Assembly (NCBI GenBank): GCA_038238185.1
Contig: JBBRXY010000061.1
Location: forward strand, 1 to 18,715
Length of the DNA: 18,715 nucleotides
Reading direction: 5' to 3'
Source: DATAQC01 sp038238185
Lineage (GTDB): Bacteria; Actinomycetota; Acidimicrobiia; Acidimicrobiales; AC-14
This document shows positions 1 to 7,133 of the stretch, one piece after another. The first letter of the stretch is position 1. Every line of letters starts with the position of its first letter. Under the pieces are notes generated by a model that did no database searches, had not been told where the DNA came from, and saw only the letters and a program-made list of their open reading frames with translations. The translations under genes and the position numbers were made by a program.

Positions 1-77
1 CCGTCATCCCTGCGCCAGGCGGGCTCGCAGGCCGCATCCTCGAACTCCTCGCCGTCGACCCGATCACCACCCGCTGA
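1..77 (+). CDS. Possible 3' end of a gene cut by the window edge
   Basis: Frame 3 is open from the window edge to a TGA at 75-77 and reads as about 24 residues with high third-position GC (roughly 20 of 24 codons), ending in DPITTR. This looks like the C-terminus of a plus-strand gene convergent with the sepX-like gene. Frame 1 is also open here, so the assignment is weak. I recognise no family from so short a piece. Confidence 0.3.
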   Translation, partial: VIPAPGGLAGRILELLAVDPITTR

Positions 78-93
78 ACACCGGAGGACAACC

Positions 94-138
94 ATGGACA
101 ACACTCCACGCCCACTCATGTGCGGAACACCAGGCTAG
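94..138 (+). CDS. Very short possible ORF with a good ribosome binding site
   Basis: An ATG at 94 is preceded by GGAGG at 83-87 with 6 nt spacing, and opens a 14-codon frame (MDNTPRPLMCGTPG) that stops at 136-138. The last bases overlap the stop codon of the convergent sepX-like gene. The ribosome binding site is the only support. It may be a chance small ORF, or the true 5' end of a gene that was truncated. Confidence 0.2.
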   Translation: MDNTPRPLMCGTPG

Positions 139-767
139 TTGGCCGAGCGGCGCAACAGCGCCGGCTCCATGCCTGCCGGACCGTACATCGCCGGCTCGGG
201 CCGGGCCGGGCGGTGGTACATCGCCGGCTCCGCCTGGGGCCCGGGGAGGAAGCGGACCTTCATGTCCTGCTCGGCCTTGGCACCCCGCTGGCGGACCAGC
301 AGGCCCACATAGGCGGCCAGGAGCAGGTCGGTGGCCAGGTGCAGGTAGGTGAGGGACCGCGAGCCGAGGGCCAGGGCCAGCACCAGGGTGACGCCGGCTG
401 AGGCGAGGAGGACGACGAACACGTCGCGCCGGCGGCGCAGGGTGCGCGCCCGGGACGTGGGCAGTCCGGCGGCGACGAGGGCCCGGGAGGCGACGGGGCG
501 GGGCGCCTGCGAGCGGGCCGCGGCCATCGAACGCCGTGCGGCCAGCGAGGTCACCGGGGCACCGCCTCCGGGGGCGTAGGCGTGGGCGCGGGGCCGGTCG
601 GGCACCAAGCCACGAGCGGCGTGAGGGTGGGTCCGGCGCAACACGGTGAGCTGACGGCGGAAAGCGCTGATCGAATCAGCGGGACGCCCCTCGGAACGAG
701 CCCGGATGACGGGCGGAACGAGTACGGCGACCCAGATCAGGGCCAGTACCACCAAAGCCAACGTCAT
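135..767 (-). CDS. sepX: SepX/GlpR-like cell-division membrane protein
   Basis: This 210-residue protein has an N-terminal transmembrane helix (residues 2-21), a basic, Pro/Ala-rich cytoplasmic-type loop (about 22-113), and a hydrophobic hairpin of two helices (about 115-134 and 140-157) followed by a polar tail. This is the layout of the actinobacterial protein called SepX in Streptomyces and GlpR in Corynebacterium, a membrane receptor of the divisome that binds the gephyrin-like protein Glp. The N-terminal WVAVLVPP stretch and the YLHLATDLLLAAYV segment fit that family. Context agrees: moaC, moaA, a moeA/glp homologue and galU lie upstream on the same strand. The ATG at 767 has AAGGAG only 3 nt away. 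The tail holds a degenerate EPAMY repeat. The family call rests on layout, short motifs and synteny; the division role is inferred. Confidence 0.68.
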   Translation of the reverse strand: MTLALVVLALIWVAVLVPPVIRARSEGRPADSISAFRRQLTVLRRTHPHAARGLVPDRPRAHAYAPGGGAPVTSLAARRSMAAARSQAPRPVASRALVAAGLPTSRARTLRRRRDVFVVLLASAGVTLVLALALGSRSLTYLHLATDLLLAAYVGLLVRQRGAKAEQDMKVRFLPGPQAEPAMYHRPARPEPAMYGPAGMEPALLRRSAN

Positions 768-797
768 ACGCTCCTTGACCTGCCTTTACTCTCGGGG

Positions 798-803
798 ACC
801 GTA
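798..803 (-). promoter_or_regulatory. Possible -10 element of the sepX-like gene
   Basis: Read on the minus strand, TACGGT lies about 30 nt upstream of the ATG at 767, within the 147-nt gap after moaC. The same hexamer stands directly before crtYc. No convincing -35 is visible. The gap suggests that the sepX-like gene has its own promoter, but the element itself is weakly supported. Confidence 0.25.
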
Positions 804-914
804 CTGGACCGGGTGGCGCGGAGCGTGGATGCAGACGAGGAAGTGAACGACTACCGCGCCCACCTTCCTACCAGCCGCCCATGACTAGGGCAAACGGCCC
901 AGGTCAGGGTGCGA

Positions 915-1400
915 TCAGGTGCTGTCGGCCCGTCGGTAGGTGCCGGAGCGGCCGCCGGTCTTCTCCCACAGCGTGAGCTCGCCCACCACCATCGACCGAT
1001 CGACCGATTTGCACATGTCGTAGACCGTGAGGGCGGCGATGGCGCAGGCGGTCATCGCCTCCATCTCCACCCCGGTGCGGTCGACCGTGTCGACCTGCAC
1101 CTCGACCTCCACGTGGTCGTCGCCCACGGTGAAGTTCACGTACACACCGCCCACCAGGAGCGGGTGGCAGAGGGGAATGAGGTTGGGCGTGACCTTGGCC
1201 GCCTGGATCCCCGCCACCCTGGCCACGGCCAGCACGTCACCCTTGGCGATGGCGTTGCTGGCGATCTTCGACGTGGTGTCGGGCTGCATCATGATCTTGC
1301 ACTTGACCAACGCCCGCCGGTGGGTGGCCTCTTTGGGCGTGACGTCGACCATCCGGGCGCGCCCGAGCGGGTCGAGATGGGTAAGACCCCTGTCGGACAC
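915..1400 (-). CDS. moaC: Cyclic pyranopterin monophosphate synthase MoaC
   Basis: MoaC converts 3',8-cyclo-7,8-dihydroguanosine 5'-triphosphate, made by MoaA, into cyclic pyranopterin monophosphate, the first stable intermediate of molybdenum-cofactor synthesis. The 161-residue length is typical. Family motifs are clear: MVDVTPKEATHR (17-28), IPLCHPL (75-81), DRTGVEMEAMTA (107-118), YDMCKS with the catalytic-type Asp (127-132), and KTGGRSG near the C-terminus (147-153). The start is a GTG at 1398-1400 with no obvious Shine-Dalgarno, in keeping with translation coupled to moaA 36 nt upstream. MoaA and MoaC act in consecutive steps, so their adjacency is functionally sensible. A start at the internal ATG before VDVTP is possible but would remove the usual N-terminal residues. 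Confidence 0.95.
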   Translation of the reverse strand: MSDRGLTHLDPLGRARMVDVTPKEATHRRALVKCKIMMQPDTTSKIASNAIAKGDVLAVARVAGIQAAKVTPNLIPLCHPLLVGGVYVNFTVGDDHVEVEVQVDTVDRTGVEMEAMTACAIAALTVYDMCKSVDRSMVVGELTLWEKTGGRSGTYRRADST

Positions 1401-1436
1401 GAGGCGAAGTGTATGCGACGGGGCAGGACCCGGCCT

Positions 1437-2462
1437 CTACCCGCCTATTTGGCTCATGCTGCGGGCGGGCCGGCGGAAGTGGACCTGGCCGATCGAATGG
1501 CCGGCCCACTTGCGGCTCACGTCGGCGGTGATGGCGTCGGCCACGTCGTCGTCGTCGCCCCCGCCCCGCATTACGGCCCGCAGGTCGGTCTCCTCCACTG
1601 CGAACAGGCAATTGCGAAACATGCCCTCGGCGGTGAGGCGCACCCGGTCGCAGGTGCTGCAGAAGTTCTGGGTGACGCTGCCGATCACGCCGATCTCGCC
1701 CCCGCCGTCGAGGTAGCGGAAGCGCTCGGCCGGTTGCGAGCCGTGGTCGCCCACCGCCTCGAGAGGGAAGACGGCACCGATGGTGGACACCACGTGGCGG
1801 GCGGGCACGACCCGGTCGGCGACCCAGGCCTGATCGGCGTCGAGGGGCATGAACTCGATGAAGCGCACGGTGACGCCGCGCTCCCGGCCAAAGGCGGCGA
1901 AGTCGACCACCTCGTCGTCGTTGACCCCTCGCTCCAGCACGCAGTTGACCTTGACGGGCGAGAAGCCGGCAGCGATGGCGGCATCGATGCCCGCCAGCAC
2001 CTGATCCAGGGCGTCGCGACGGGTGATGGCTTCGAAGCGCTGGCGCCGCAACGAGTCACAGGAGATGTTGACCCGGCCCAGGCCGGCGCTGCGCAGCGCT
2101 TCGGCCAGGAGCGGGAAGGCTGTCCCGTTGGTGGTGAGGGCGAGGTCGAGCGGGTCTCCGGAGCGCGGACGAAGCTCGGCGAGCATGCCCACGAGCCGGG
2201 GTAGGTGGGCCCGGACGGTCGGTTCGCCACCGGTGAGGCGGATATTGGAGAACCCGAAGCGTTCGACGCAGACCCGGGCCACCCGGGTGATCTCTTCGAA
2301 CGTGAGCAGCTCGGACCGGGGCAGCCAGTCGAGGCCCTCAGCGGGCATGCAGTACCGGCAGCGCAGGTTGCACCGGTCGGTGACCGAGATCCGCAGGTCG
2401 CCGACGCGCCGCCCGAAGGGGTCGACGAGAGGTTGGGCGCCCACGAGTTCCACCCTGTTCAC
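1437..2462 (-). CDS. moaA: GTP 3',8-cyclase MoaA (radical SAM)
   Basis: MoaA uses S-adenosylmethionine and two [4Fe-4S] clusters to rearrange GTP in the first step of molybdenum-cofactor synthesis. The 341-residue protein shows the radical-SAM motif C31-x3-C35-x2-C38 (RCNLRCRYC), the GGEP segment (78-81), the C-terminal cluster ligands C268, C271 and C285 (FCSTC plus RNC), and the C-terminal Gly-Gly tail (SMSQIGG) needed for activity. One small difference is C135 in the VNISCDSL segment, where the family usually has Leu. The start is a GTG at 2460-2462. No alternative start lies upstream before moeA; GTG codons a few residues downstream are possible alternatives. It lies 37 nt after moeA and 36 nt before moaC on the same strand. 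Confidence 0.96.
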   Translation of the reverse strand: MNRVELVGAQPLVDPFGRRVGDLRISVTDRCNLRCRYCMPAEGLDWLPRSELLTFEEITRVARVCVERFGFSNIRLTGGEPTVRAHLPRLVGMLAELRPRSGDPLDLALTTNGTAFPLLAEALRSAGLGRVNISCDSLRRQRFEAITRRDALDQVLAGIDAAIAAGFSPVKVNCVLERGVNDDEVVDFAAFGRERGVTVRFIEFMPLDADQAWVADRVVPARHVVSTIGAVFPLEAVGDHGSQPAERFRYLDGGGEIGVIGSVTQNFCSTCDRVRLTAEGMFRNCLFAVEETDLRAVMRGGGDDDDVADAITADVSRKWAGHSIGQVHFRRPARSMSQIGG

Positions 2463-2499
2463 GCTACGCCGGTCTGGACTCCTGCGATGAGCCCTGGTG

Positions 2500-3699
2500 T
2501 TAAAGGAGCATTACATCAACGGTGGCCCCCGCCTCGACCCCCTCGCCGTCGGGAAGCAGGGCCAGGGCATTGGCCCGGGCCATGGCCGACAACACATGTG
2601 AGCCCTGAGCGCCCGACGAGCGCACGTGCCAGCGCCCGTCGTCGCCGGTGCCGGCCACCACGCGGTAGAGATGCAGTTTGCCGTCGGGTCGTCGGACCAT
2701 GGCCTCGTCGGCCACGGCCGTCACGCGTGGCCGGTCGATCAGGGTATGACCCATCATCTGGCGAAGGGCGGGCCGGGCGAACAGCTCGAACGACACCGAC
2801 GACGACACCGGATTTCCCGGGAGACCGAACACCGGCGTGTTGCCGACCACGCCGAAGGCCAGCGGCTTGGCCGGACGGACGGCGACCTGCCACCACCGCA
2901 TGCGGCCGAGGCGGTCGAGCACGATCTTGACGTAGTCGAAGTCGCCGACGCTGACCCCGCCACTGGTGACCAGGGCGTCGCAGGTTTCGGCGCCCCGGCT
3001 CACGGCCTCCGCCAGCGAGGCCTCGTCGTCGGCGACGACGCCCAAGTCAACAGGGTGGCACCCGGCCTGGGTGACGAGGGCCAGGAGGGTGGGCCGGTTG
3101 GAGTCGCGGATCTGTCCCGGCTGTAGGCGCCCGCCGCTGTCCACCAGCTCGTCGCCGGTGGACAGCACTCCCACTCTCGCCGGGGGGACCACCGCCACCG
3201 TCTGGCACCCCACGCTGGCCAGCACCCCCACATGGCCGGGTGTCAACACGGTGCCGGAGGCGAACACCTCCTGGCCCCGGCGCAGGTCTTCGCCTGGTTC
3301 CCGCACATGGTCGCCCGGTTTCGCGGTGACGCTGATCTCCACCGCAGTGCCGCCGTCGAGCGAGCGGGTGCGCTCGACCATCACCACGGCGTCGGCACCC
3401 AGAGGCATCGGCGCCCCCGTCATGATGCGGGCGGCCTGTCCCTGGCGGACCTCCACGTCGGAGGCGGTGCCGGCCGCGAGCGTGGCCACCACGACCAGGC
3501 GCACGGGAGCCCCCGCGGTGTCGGCCGCCCGGACCGCATACCCGTCCATGGCCGTATTGGCGAACGGAGGAACGTCCTCGTCGGCCACGACCACCTGGAC
3601 GGTGACGCATCCGAGGGCGTCTTGAAGGGCCAGCGAACGGGGAGCCATCCGGGGGCAGGCCTCGAGGATCTGCCGACGGGCGTCCTCGACGGAGATCAC
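2500..3699 (-). CDS. moeA: MoeA-type molybdopterin molybdotransferase, likely gephyrin-like Glp
   Basis: The 399-residue protein has the full MoeA layout: PPFANTAMDGYAVRA (44-58), a TGAPMPLGADAVVMVE segment (94-109), GDEL (182-185), the molybdopterin-binding TSGGVSVGDFDYVK (245-258), and GLPGNPVSSSVSFELFARP (292-310). Asp52, Thr94 and Asp253, equivalents of residues important for molybdate insertion, are present, so enzymatic activity is plausible. Family knowledge: actinobacterial MoeA homologues encoded between galU and sepX/glpR can act as Glp, a gephyrin-like protein that binds FtsZ and the membrane receptor GlpR. The synteny here fits that group, so a division role, alone or beside cofactor synthesis, is inferred. 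The start is a GTG at 3697-3699, 16 nt after galU; the frame stays open upstream, but that stretch is antisense-like noise inside galU. Confidence 0.93.
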   Translation of the reverse strand: MISVEDARRQILEACPRMAPRSLALQDALGCVTVQVVVADEDVPPFANTAMDGYAVRAADTAGAPVRLVVVATLAAGTASDVEVRQGQAARIMTGAPMPLGADAVVMVERTRSLDGGTAVEISVTAKPGDHVREPGEDLRRGQEVFASGTVLTPGHVGVLASVGCQTVAVVPPARVGVLSTGDELVDSGGRLQPGQIRDSNRPTLLALVTQAGCHPVDLGVVADDEASLAEAVSRGAETCDALVTSGGVSVGDFDYVKIVLDRLGRMRWWQVAVRPAKPLAFGVVGNTPVFGLPGNPVSSSVSFELFARPALRQMMGHTLIDRPRVTAVADEAMVRRPDGKLHLYRVVAGTGDDGRWHVRSSGAQGSHVLSAMARANALALLPDGEGVEAGATVDVMLL

Positions 3700-3715
3700 C
3701 GGGCTGGGTTCCCGC

Positions 3716-4627
3716 TCAGGCGAGCTTCTCGCGCTGCACCAGGTCGGCGAGGAAGGACCGAAACTTTGGTCCGAGATCCTCGCGGTCGATGGCGAGCTCG
3801 ACGGTGGCTCGCAGGTAGTCGAGCTTGTCGCCGACATCAAAGCGACCGTGCTCGAACACGTGCCCGTACATCGGCTGCTCGTTGAGCAGCATGGCCATGG
3901 CGTCGGTGAGCTGGATCTCACCGCCGGCCCCCGGGGGCACCTGGTCGAGGACGTCGAAGATCTCGGGAGTGAGGACATAGCGGCCCATCACCGCCAGGTT
4001 GGACGGGGCCACCTCGGGGGCGGGCTTCTCCACGATGTCGAGCACCCGCACCAGGTTCTCCTCGAGGCCCTCGTAGCGCACGCACCCGTAGGACGAGATG
4101 TTCTCGGGGGGGAAGTTCTTTAGGGCCACGACGGAGCTGCCAAGGCGGTCGTACACACCGAGCATCTCGCTCAACACCGTGGAGGCGGCGGTCATGATGT
4201 CGTCGCCCAGCAGGACGGCGAAGGGCTCGCCACTCACGTGCTCGCGGGCGACCGACACGGCATGACCCAGGCCACGGGGTTCTCCCTGGCGGACGTAGTG
4301 GATGTCGGCCATGTCGGCGATCTCGCGCATCTCTTTCAACAGCTCGAACTTCCCGGCCGCCTCCAGGTAGTGCTCCAACTCGAACGACCGGTCGAAATGG
4401 TCCTCGAGGGAGCGCTTTCCCCGTCCGGTGATGATGAGGATGTCGCGTATCCCGGCCCGAACCGCCTCCTCCACCACGTACTGAATGGCCGGCTTGTCGA
4501 CGACGGGCAGCATCTCCTTGGGCTGGGCCTTGGTGGCGGGCAGGAAACGCGTACCGAGACCGGCCGCGGGGATCACCGCCTTGCGCACCACTCGCGGAGG
4601 CCTCTGATCGTCAGTTCCAGCGCTCAC
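3716..4627 (-). CDS. galU: UTP-glucose-1-phosphate uridylyltransferase
   Basis: GalU makes UDP-glucose from UTP and glucose 1-phosphate, feeding cell-wall polysaccharide and glycolipid synthesis. The 303-residue length is normal. Motifs in order: KAVIPAAGLGTRFLPATKAQPKEML with the nucleotide-binding G-x-G-T-R-F core (about 16-40, quoted in part: AAGLGTRFLP), RQGEPRGLGHAV (113-124), LLGDD (139-143), VEKP (199-202), GGEIQLTDA (235-243) and GRFDVGDKLDY (261-271). The GTG start at 4625-4627 overlaps the TGA of the GGDEF gene by 4 nt (GTGA), suggesting translational coupling. The gene is followed after 16 nt by moeA, as in many actinobacteria. No anomaly is visible. Confidence 0.96.
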   Translation of the reverse strand: MSAGTDDQRPPRVVRKAVIPAAGLGTRFLPATKAQPKEMLPVVDKPAIQYVVEEAVRAGIRDILIITGRGKRSLEDHFDRSFELEHYLEAAGKFELLKEMREIADMADIHYVRQGEPRGLGHAVSVAREHVSGEPFAVLLGDDIMTAASTVLSEMLGVYDRLGSSVVALKNFPPENISSYGCVRYEGLEENLVRVLDIVEKPAPEVAPSNLAVMGRYVLTPEIFDVLDQVPPGAGGEIQLTDAMAMLLNEQPMYGHVFEHGRFDVGDKLDYLRATVELAIDREDLGPKFRSFLADLVQREKLA

Positions 4628-5826
4628 GAGTCTCCGACCTTGGCGTGTTCGACGCGATTGCCTCCGTGTCGCTTCGATCGGTAGAGGGCCCGGTCGGCCT
4701 CCACCTTCAGCTCCTTTTCCGACGTGCCGTGCTCGGGGAAGGACGCCACGCCGAGCGACATGGTGATCGCCAGCTCGATACCGTCGCCCCGGAAGGGCTC
4801 GTCGGCGACCGAGGCCCGTACCTTCTCGGCCAGGCGGATGGCGCCGGCCAACCCCGTGCGGGGCAGGATCAGGGCGAACTCGTCGCCACCGCCGCTCAAC
4901 CGCGACACCACATCGACTTCGCGGGTCGACAGCATCAGCCGGCGGGACAGCTCGACCAGGACGCTGTTGCCCATCTGGTGACCGTGCGTGTCGTTGACGC
5001 CCTTGAAGTTGTCGAGGTCGCAGAGCACGAGGGAAAAGTAGTCGTCGGGGAAGCGCACGGCGCGAGAGAGCTCCTCACCCAGGCGGAGCTCGAACTGGCG
5101 GGAGTTCCATAGCCCGGTCAGCCCGTCGGTGATCGACAGGCGCTTGGCCTCGTCGTAGAGGAAGCTGTTGTCGATGGCCGTTTCCGCCGGCCGGACGAGG
5201 GAGTGCAGGGTCTCCACATCGGCCGAGGCGAAGGGCACGCCGCTCACCCGGCCGTAAAGGGCGAGGACACCGAACGGGTGCCCCTTAGACCCGACCGGCA
5301 TGGCCACCGCGGTCACGCCGCCGACATCGGGTTCCGATGGCGACGGGTGGGGCGCCTCGTGGCCGGGCCACACCACCACCTGGCCGCGTGCCGCAGCCGT
5401 CCCCGCCACGCCGTCGGCTCCGACGAGGTCAGCCGGCTCGTCGTCGACCGAGCCGAAGGTGGCGAGAGGTCTCAGGCGGTCGCTGCCGGCCACCACCGTG
5501 TAGAAGATCCCGGCCGAGGCGTCGAGGTAGAGCCCTGAGGTCTCGAGCACGGCGCTGACCATGGCGGGGCGGTCGTGGGTGGCCTTGAGCGCGTCGACCA
5601 GGCGGGTGAGGACGTGGCGAAACTCGAAGCCGCGTTGCTCGAGCGCGGCCAGCCGGCGCTCGACGGCGCGCAGATGGTCCTCGACCCGGCGCAGCCGCGC
5701 CAGAGGGTCCTCGGGATCAAAGGCGTCGCTGATGGCCCCATGGTAGGGACTTGGGGCCGCCGGACGACGATCTTGTTGGAATGGCCCACGGCTAAGCTGT
5801 GGGAACCGATCGCACTTTTCGACCAC
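4624..5826 (-). CDS. GAF-GGDEF protein, probable diguanylate cyclase
   Basis: The 400-residue protein has a predicted coiled-coil segment (about 41-66, Leu/Arg/Glu-rich), a GAF-like sensory domain (about 72-225) and a GGDEF domain (about 228-393). Visible catalytic features are DGLTGLWN (234-241), the metal-binding Asp in LVLCDLDNFK (267-275), HGHQMGN (281-287) and GGDEF (313-317). This supports synthesis of cyclic di-GMP from two GTP in the cytosol. An RxxD (302-305) resembles the inhibitory I-site. Oddly, two extra residues (Ser-Gly) sit between the usual R-L and GGDEF, so the I-site spacing is 7 rather than 5. The GTG at 5826 is the only in-frame start before the coiled coil, but it lies only 17 nt from the divergent ruc-like start. 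The true start may differ, and residues 1-37 look unconserved. Confidence 0.88.
   Translation of the reverse strand: MVEKCDRFPQLSRGPFQQDRRPAAPSPYHGAISDAFDPEDPLARLRRVEDHLRAVERRLAALEQRGFEFRHVLTRLVDALKATHDRPAMVSAVLETSGLYLDASAGIFYTVVAGSDRLRPLATFGSVDDEPADLVGADGVAGTAAARGQVVVWPGHEAPHPSPSEPDVGGVTAVAMPVGSKGHPFGVLALYGRVSGVPFASADVETLHSLVRPAETAIDNSFLYDEAKRLSITDGLTGLWNSRQFELRLGEELSRAVRFPDDYFSLVLCDLDNFKGVNDTHGHQMGNSVLVELSRRLMLSTREVDVVSRLSGGGDEFALILPRTGLAGAIRLAEKVRASVADEPFRGDGIELAITMSLGVASFPEHGTSEKELKVEADRALYRSKRHGGNRVEHAKVGDS
5773..5798 (+). promoter_or_regulatory. Possible promoter of the ruc-mtnP genes
   Basis: TAAGCT at 5793-5798 resembles an actinobacterial -10 element and would place the transcript start near 5805, giving a leader of about 40 nt before the ATG at 5844, with GAGG at 5831-5834 as ribosome binding site. 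TTGTTG at 5773-5778 could be a -35, but the spacer is only 14 nt. The element lies inside the annotated N-terminal codons of the divergent GGDEF gene, which argues that those codons may not be translated. Confidence 0.35.
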
Positions 5827-5843
5827 TGCCGAGGCTTGCCCCG

Positions 5844-6290
5844 ATGCCCACCTACGAATACGTCTGCAAGTCGTGCAGCGAGCACCTCGAGGTCGTCCAG
5901 TCGTTCACCGACGACTCGCTCACCGTGTGCCCGGCCTGCAGCGGACCCTTGCGCAAGGTGTTCGGCAACATCGGGATCTCCTTCAAGGGCAGCGGCTTCT
6001 ATCGCACCGACAGTCGGCCGGCCGCCACCAAGAAGGAGCGGGACCAGGAGAAGGCATCCGAGAAGTCGGCCGCCTCGGCCAAGGACGCCAAGTCCGGCAA
6101 GGACGGCTCATCGGGCAAGGACGGTGCCAAGAAGGAGGCCGTCTCCACCGGCTCGTCGTCGGATTCCTCCTCGACCAAGTCGGACTCGTCGTCGTCGAAG
6201 TCCGACTCCTCGTCGTCGTCGAAATCGTCCGGATCCGACAAGGCGGGTGGCGCCTCAGAGAAGGCCAGGGCCGCCGCCACGCCGGGCTAG
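5844..6290 (+). CDS. ruc: FmdB-family zinc-ribbon protein, Ruc-like redox chaperone homologue
   Basis: The 148-residue protein opens with MPTYEYVCKSC and has a four-cysteine zinc ribbon (C8, C11, C29, C32), followed by the family segment FKGSGFYRTDSR (47-58). The remaining 90 residues are disordered: first Lys/Glu/Ala/Gly-rich, then blocks of Ser, Asp and Lys (about 101-133). This is the layout of Mycobacterium Rv0991c (Ruc), a chaperone that becomes active when its zinc cysteines are oxidised. Ruc in mycobacteria is also encoded beside the galU-moeA-Rv0996 cluster, so context supports orthology. The ATG at 5844 is chosen because homology begins exactly there; an in-frame GTG at 5799 would add 15 unconserved residues. 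mtnP follows after 12 nt. Chaperone activity is inferred, not shown. Confidence 0.82.
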   Translation: MPTYEYVCKSCSEHLEVVQSFTDDSLTVCPACSGPLRKVFGNIGISFKGSGFYRTDSRPAATKKERDQEKASEKSAASAKDAKSGKDGSSGKDGAKKEAVSTGSSSDSSSTKSDSSSSKSDSSSSSKSSGSDKAGGASEKARAAATPG

Positions 6291-6302
6291 CCGCCGCCTC
6301 TG

Positions 6303-7133
6303 ATGGCCGAAACGACGGCCGAGATCGGGGTCTTCGGTGGCACCGGCTTCTACCAATTTCTCGACCATCTCACCGAGGTCGCCGTCCAGACACCGTACGG
6401 CCCGCCGTCAGCCCGCCTGGCCGTCGGAGATGTCGACGGGCGCCGGGTGGCCTTCCTGGCCCGCCACGGCCTTCATCACGAGCTGCCGGCCCACCGGGTC
6501 AACTACCGAGCCAACCTGTGGGCGCTGCGCTCGCTCGGCGTGCGCCGAGTGCTCGCCCCCTGCTCGGTCGGATCGCTCCGACCCGACGTCAAGCCCGGCG
6601 AGTTCGTGCTGTGCGACCAGCTAGTCGACCGGACCCGGGGCCGATCCGACACCTTCTTCGACGGGCCGGTCCCCAACCACGTGTCGTTCGCCGACCCTTA
6701 CTGCCCCGAGCTGCGGGCGGCGGCGTCCGAGGCGGCTGAGGCTGAGGGGATCGTCGCCCACCCCCGGGGCACGGTCGTGGTCATCGGCGGCCCCCGTTTC
6801 TCCACCCGGGCGGAGTCGCGATGGTTCGCCTCGGCCGGCTGGGACGTGGTGAACATGACGCAGTACCCCGAAGCCATCCTGGCCCGGGAGCTGGGCATGT
6901 GTTACGCCGGCATCGCCCTGGTCACCGACTACGACGCCGGCCTCGAGGGCGTCGACGGCGCCGCCGTCACCATGGACGAGGTCTTCCGGGTGCTGGCCGA
7001 CAACGTGGAACGGGTGCAGCGGCTCCTGCGCCGGGTCATCCCTTCCGTGCCCGCCGACCGATCCTGCCTGTGTGGCCAGGCCGCCGACCCGGGGTCACTG
7101 CCCACTCTGGACCCAGAGCAGCCGCCCACCTAG
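6303..7133 (+). CDS. mtnP: S-methyl-5'-thioadenosine phosphorylase
   Basis: This enzyme splits methylthioadenosine with phosphate into adenine and 5-methylthioribose 1-phosphate, the entry to methionine salvage. The 276-residue protein shows IGVFGGTGFY (8-17, phosphate loop), RHGLHHELPAHRVNYRAN (54-71), GPRFSTRAES (163-172), VVNMTQYPEAILARE (182-196) and TDYD (208-211). In the purine nucleoside phosphorylase family TDYD marks 6-aminopurine substrates rather than guanosine or inosine, so methylthioadenosine is favoured. A CxC (255-257) sits in the C-terminal tail as in some family members. The ATG at 6303 lies 12 nt after the ruc-like stop without a clear Shine-Dalgarno, suggesting coupling. 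Methylthioinosine specificity cannot be excluded from sequence alone. Confidence 0.9.
   Translation: MAETTAEIGVFGGTGFYQFLDHLTEVAVQTPYGPPSARLAVGDVDGRRVAFLARHGLHHELPAHRVNYRANLWALRSLGVRRVLAPCSVGSLRPDVKPGEFVLCDQLVDRTRGRSDTFFDGPVPNHVSFADPYCPELRAAASEAAEAEGIVAHPRGTVVVIGGPRFSTRAESRWFASAGWDVVNMTQYPEAILARELGMCYAGIALVTDYDAGLEGVDGAAVTMDEVFRVLADNVERVQRLLRRVIPSVPADRSCLCGQAADPGSLPTLDPEQPPT

Noticed and set aside
888..900. GGGC-AAACG-GCCC hairpin downstream of moaC as a terminator
   Set aside because: The stem has only 4 bp and no T-run follows in the minus direction, so it is too weak to call.
909..2204. Long open frame on the plus strand over moaC and moaA (431 codons)
   Set aside because: It is antisense to two clear enzymes with all their motifs. 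Its translation is His/Gly/Val/Glu-rich and looks like nothing known, as expected for a mirror frame in GC-rich DNA.
3700..3978. Extension of the moeA frame upstream into galU
   Set aside because: The added 93 residues are Ser/Thr/Pro-rich noise out of frame with galU; MoeA similarity starts at the GTG at 3699.
5999..6280. Acidic 93-residue frame antisense to the ruc tail
   Set aside because: Its Asp/Glu runs are the complement of the Ser/Lys codon runs on the plus strand. No ribosome binding site or family is visible.
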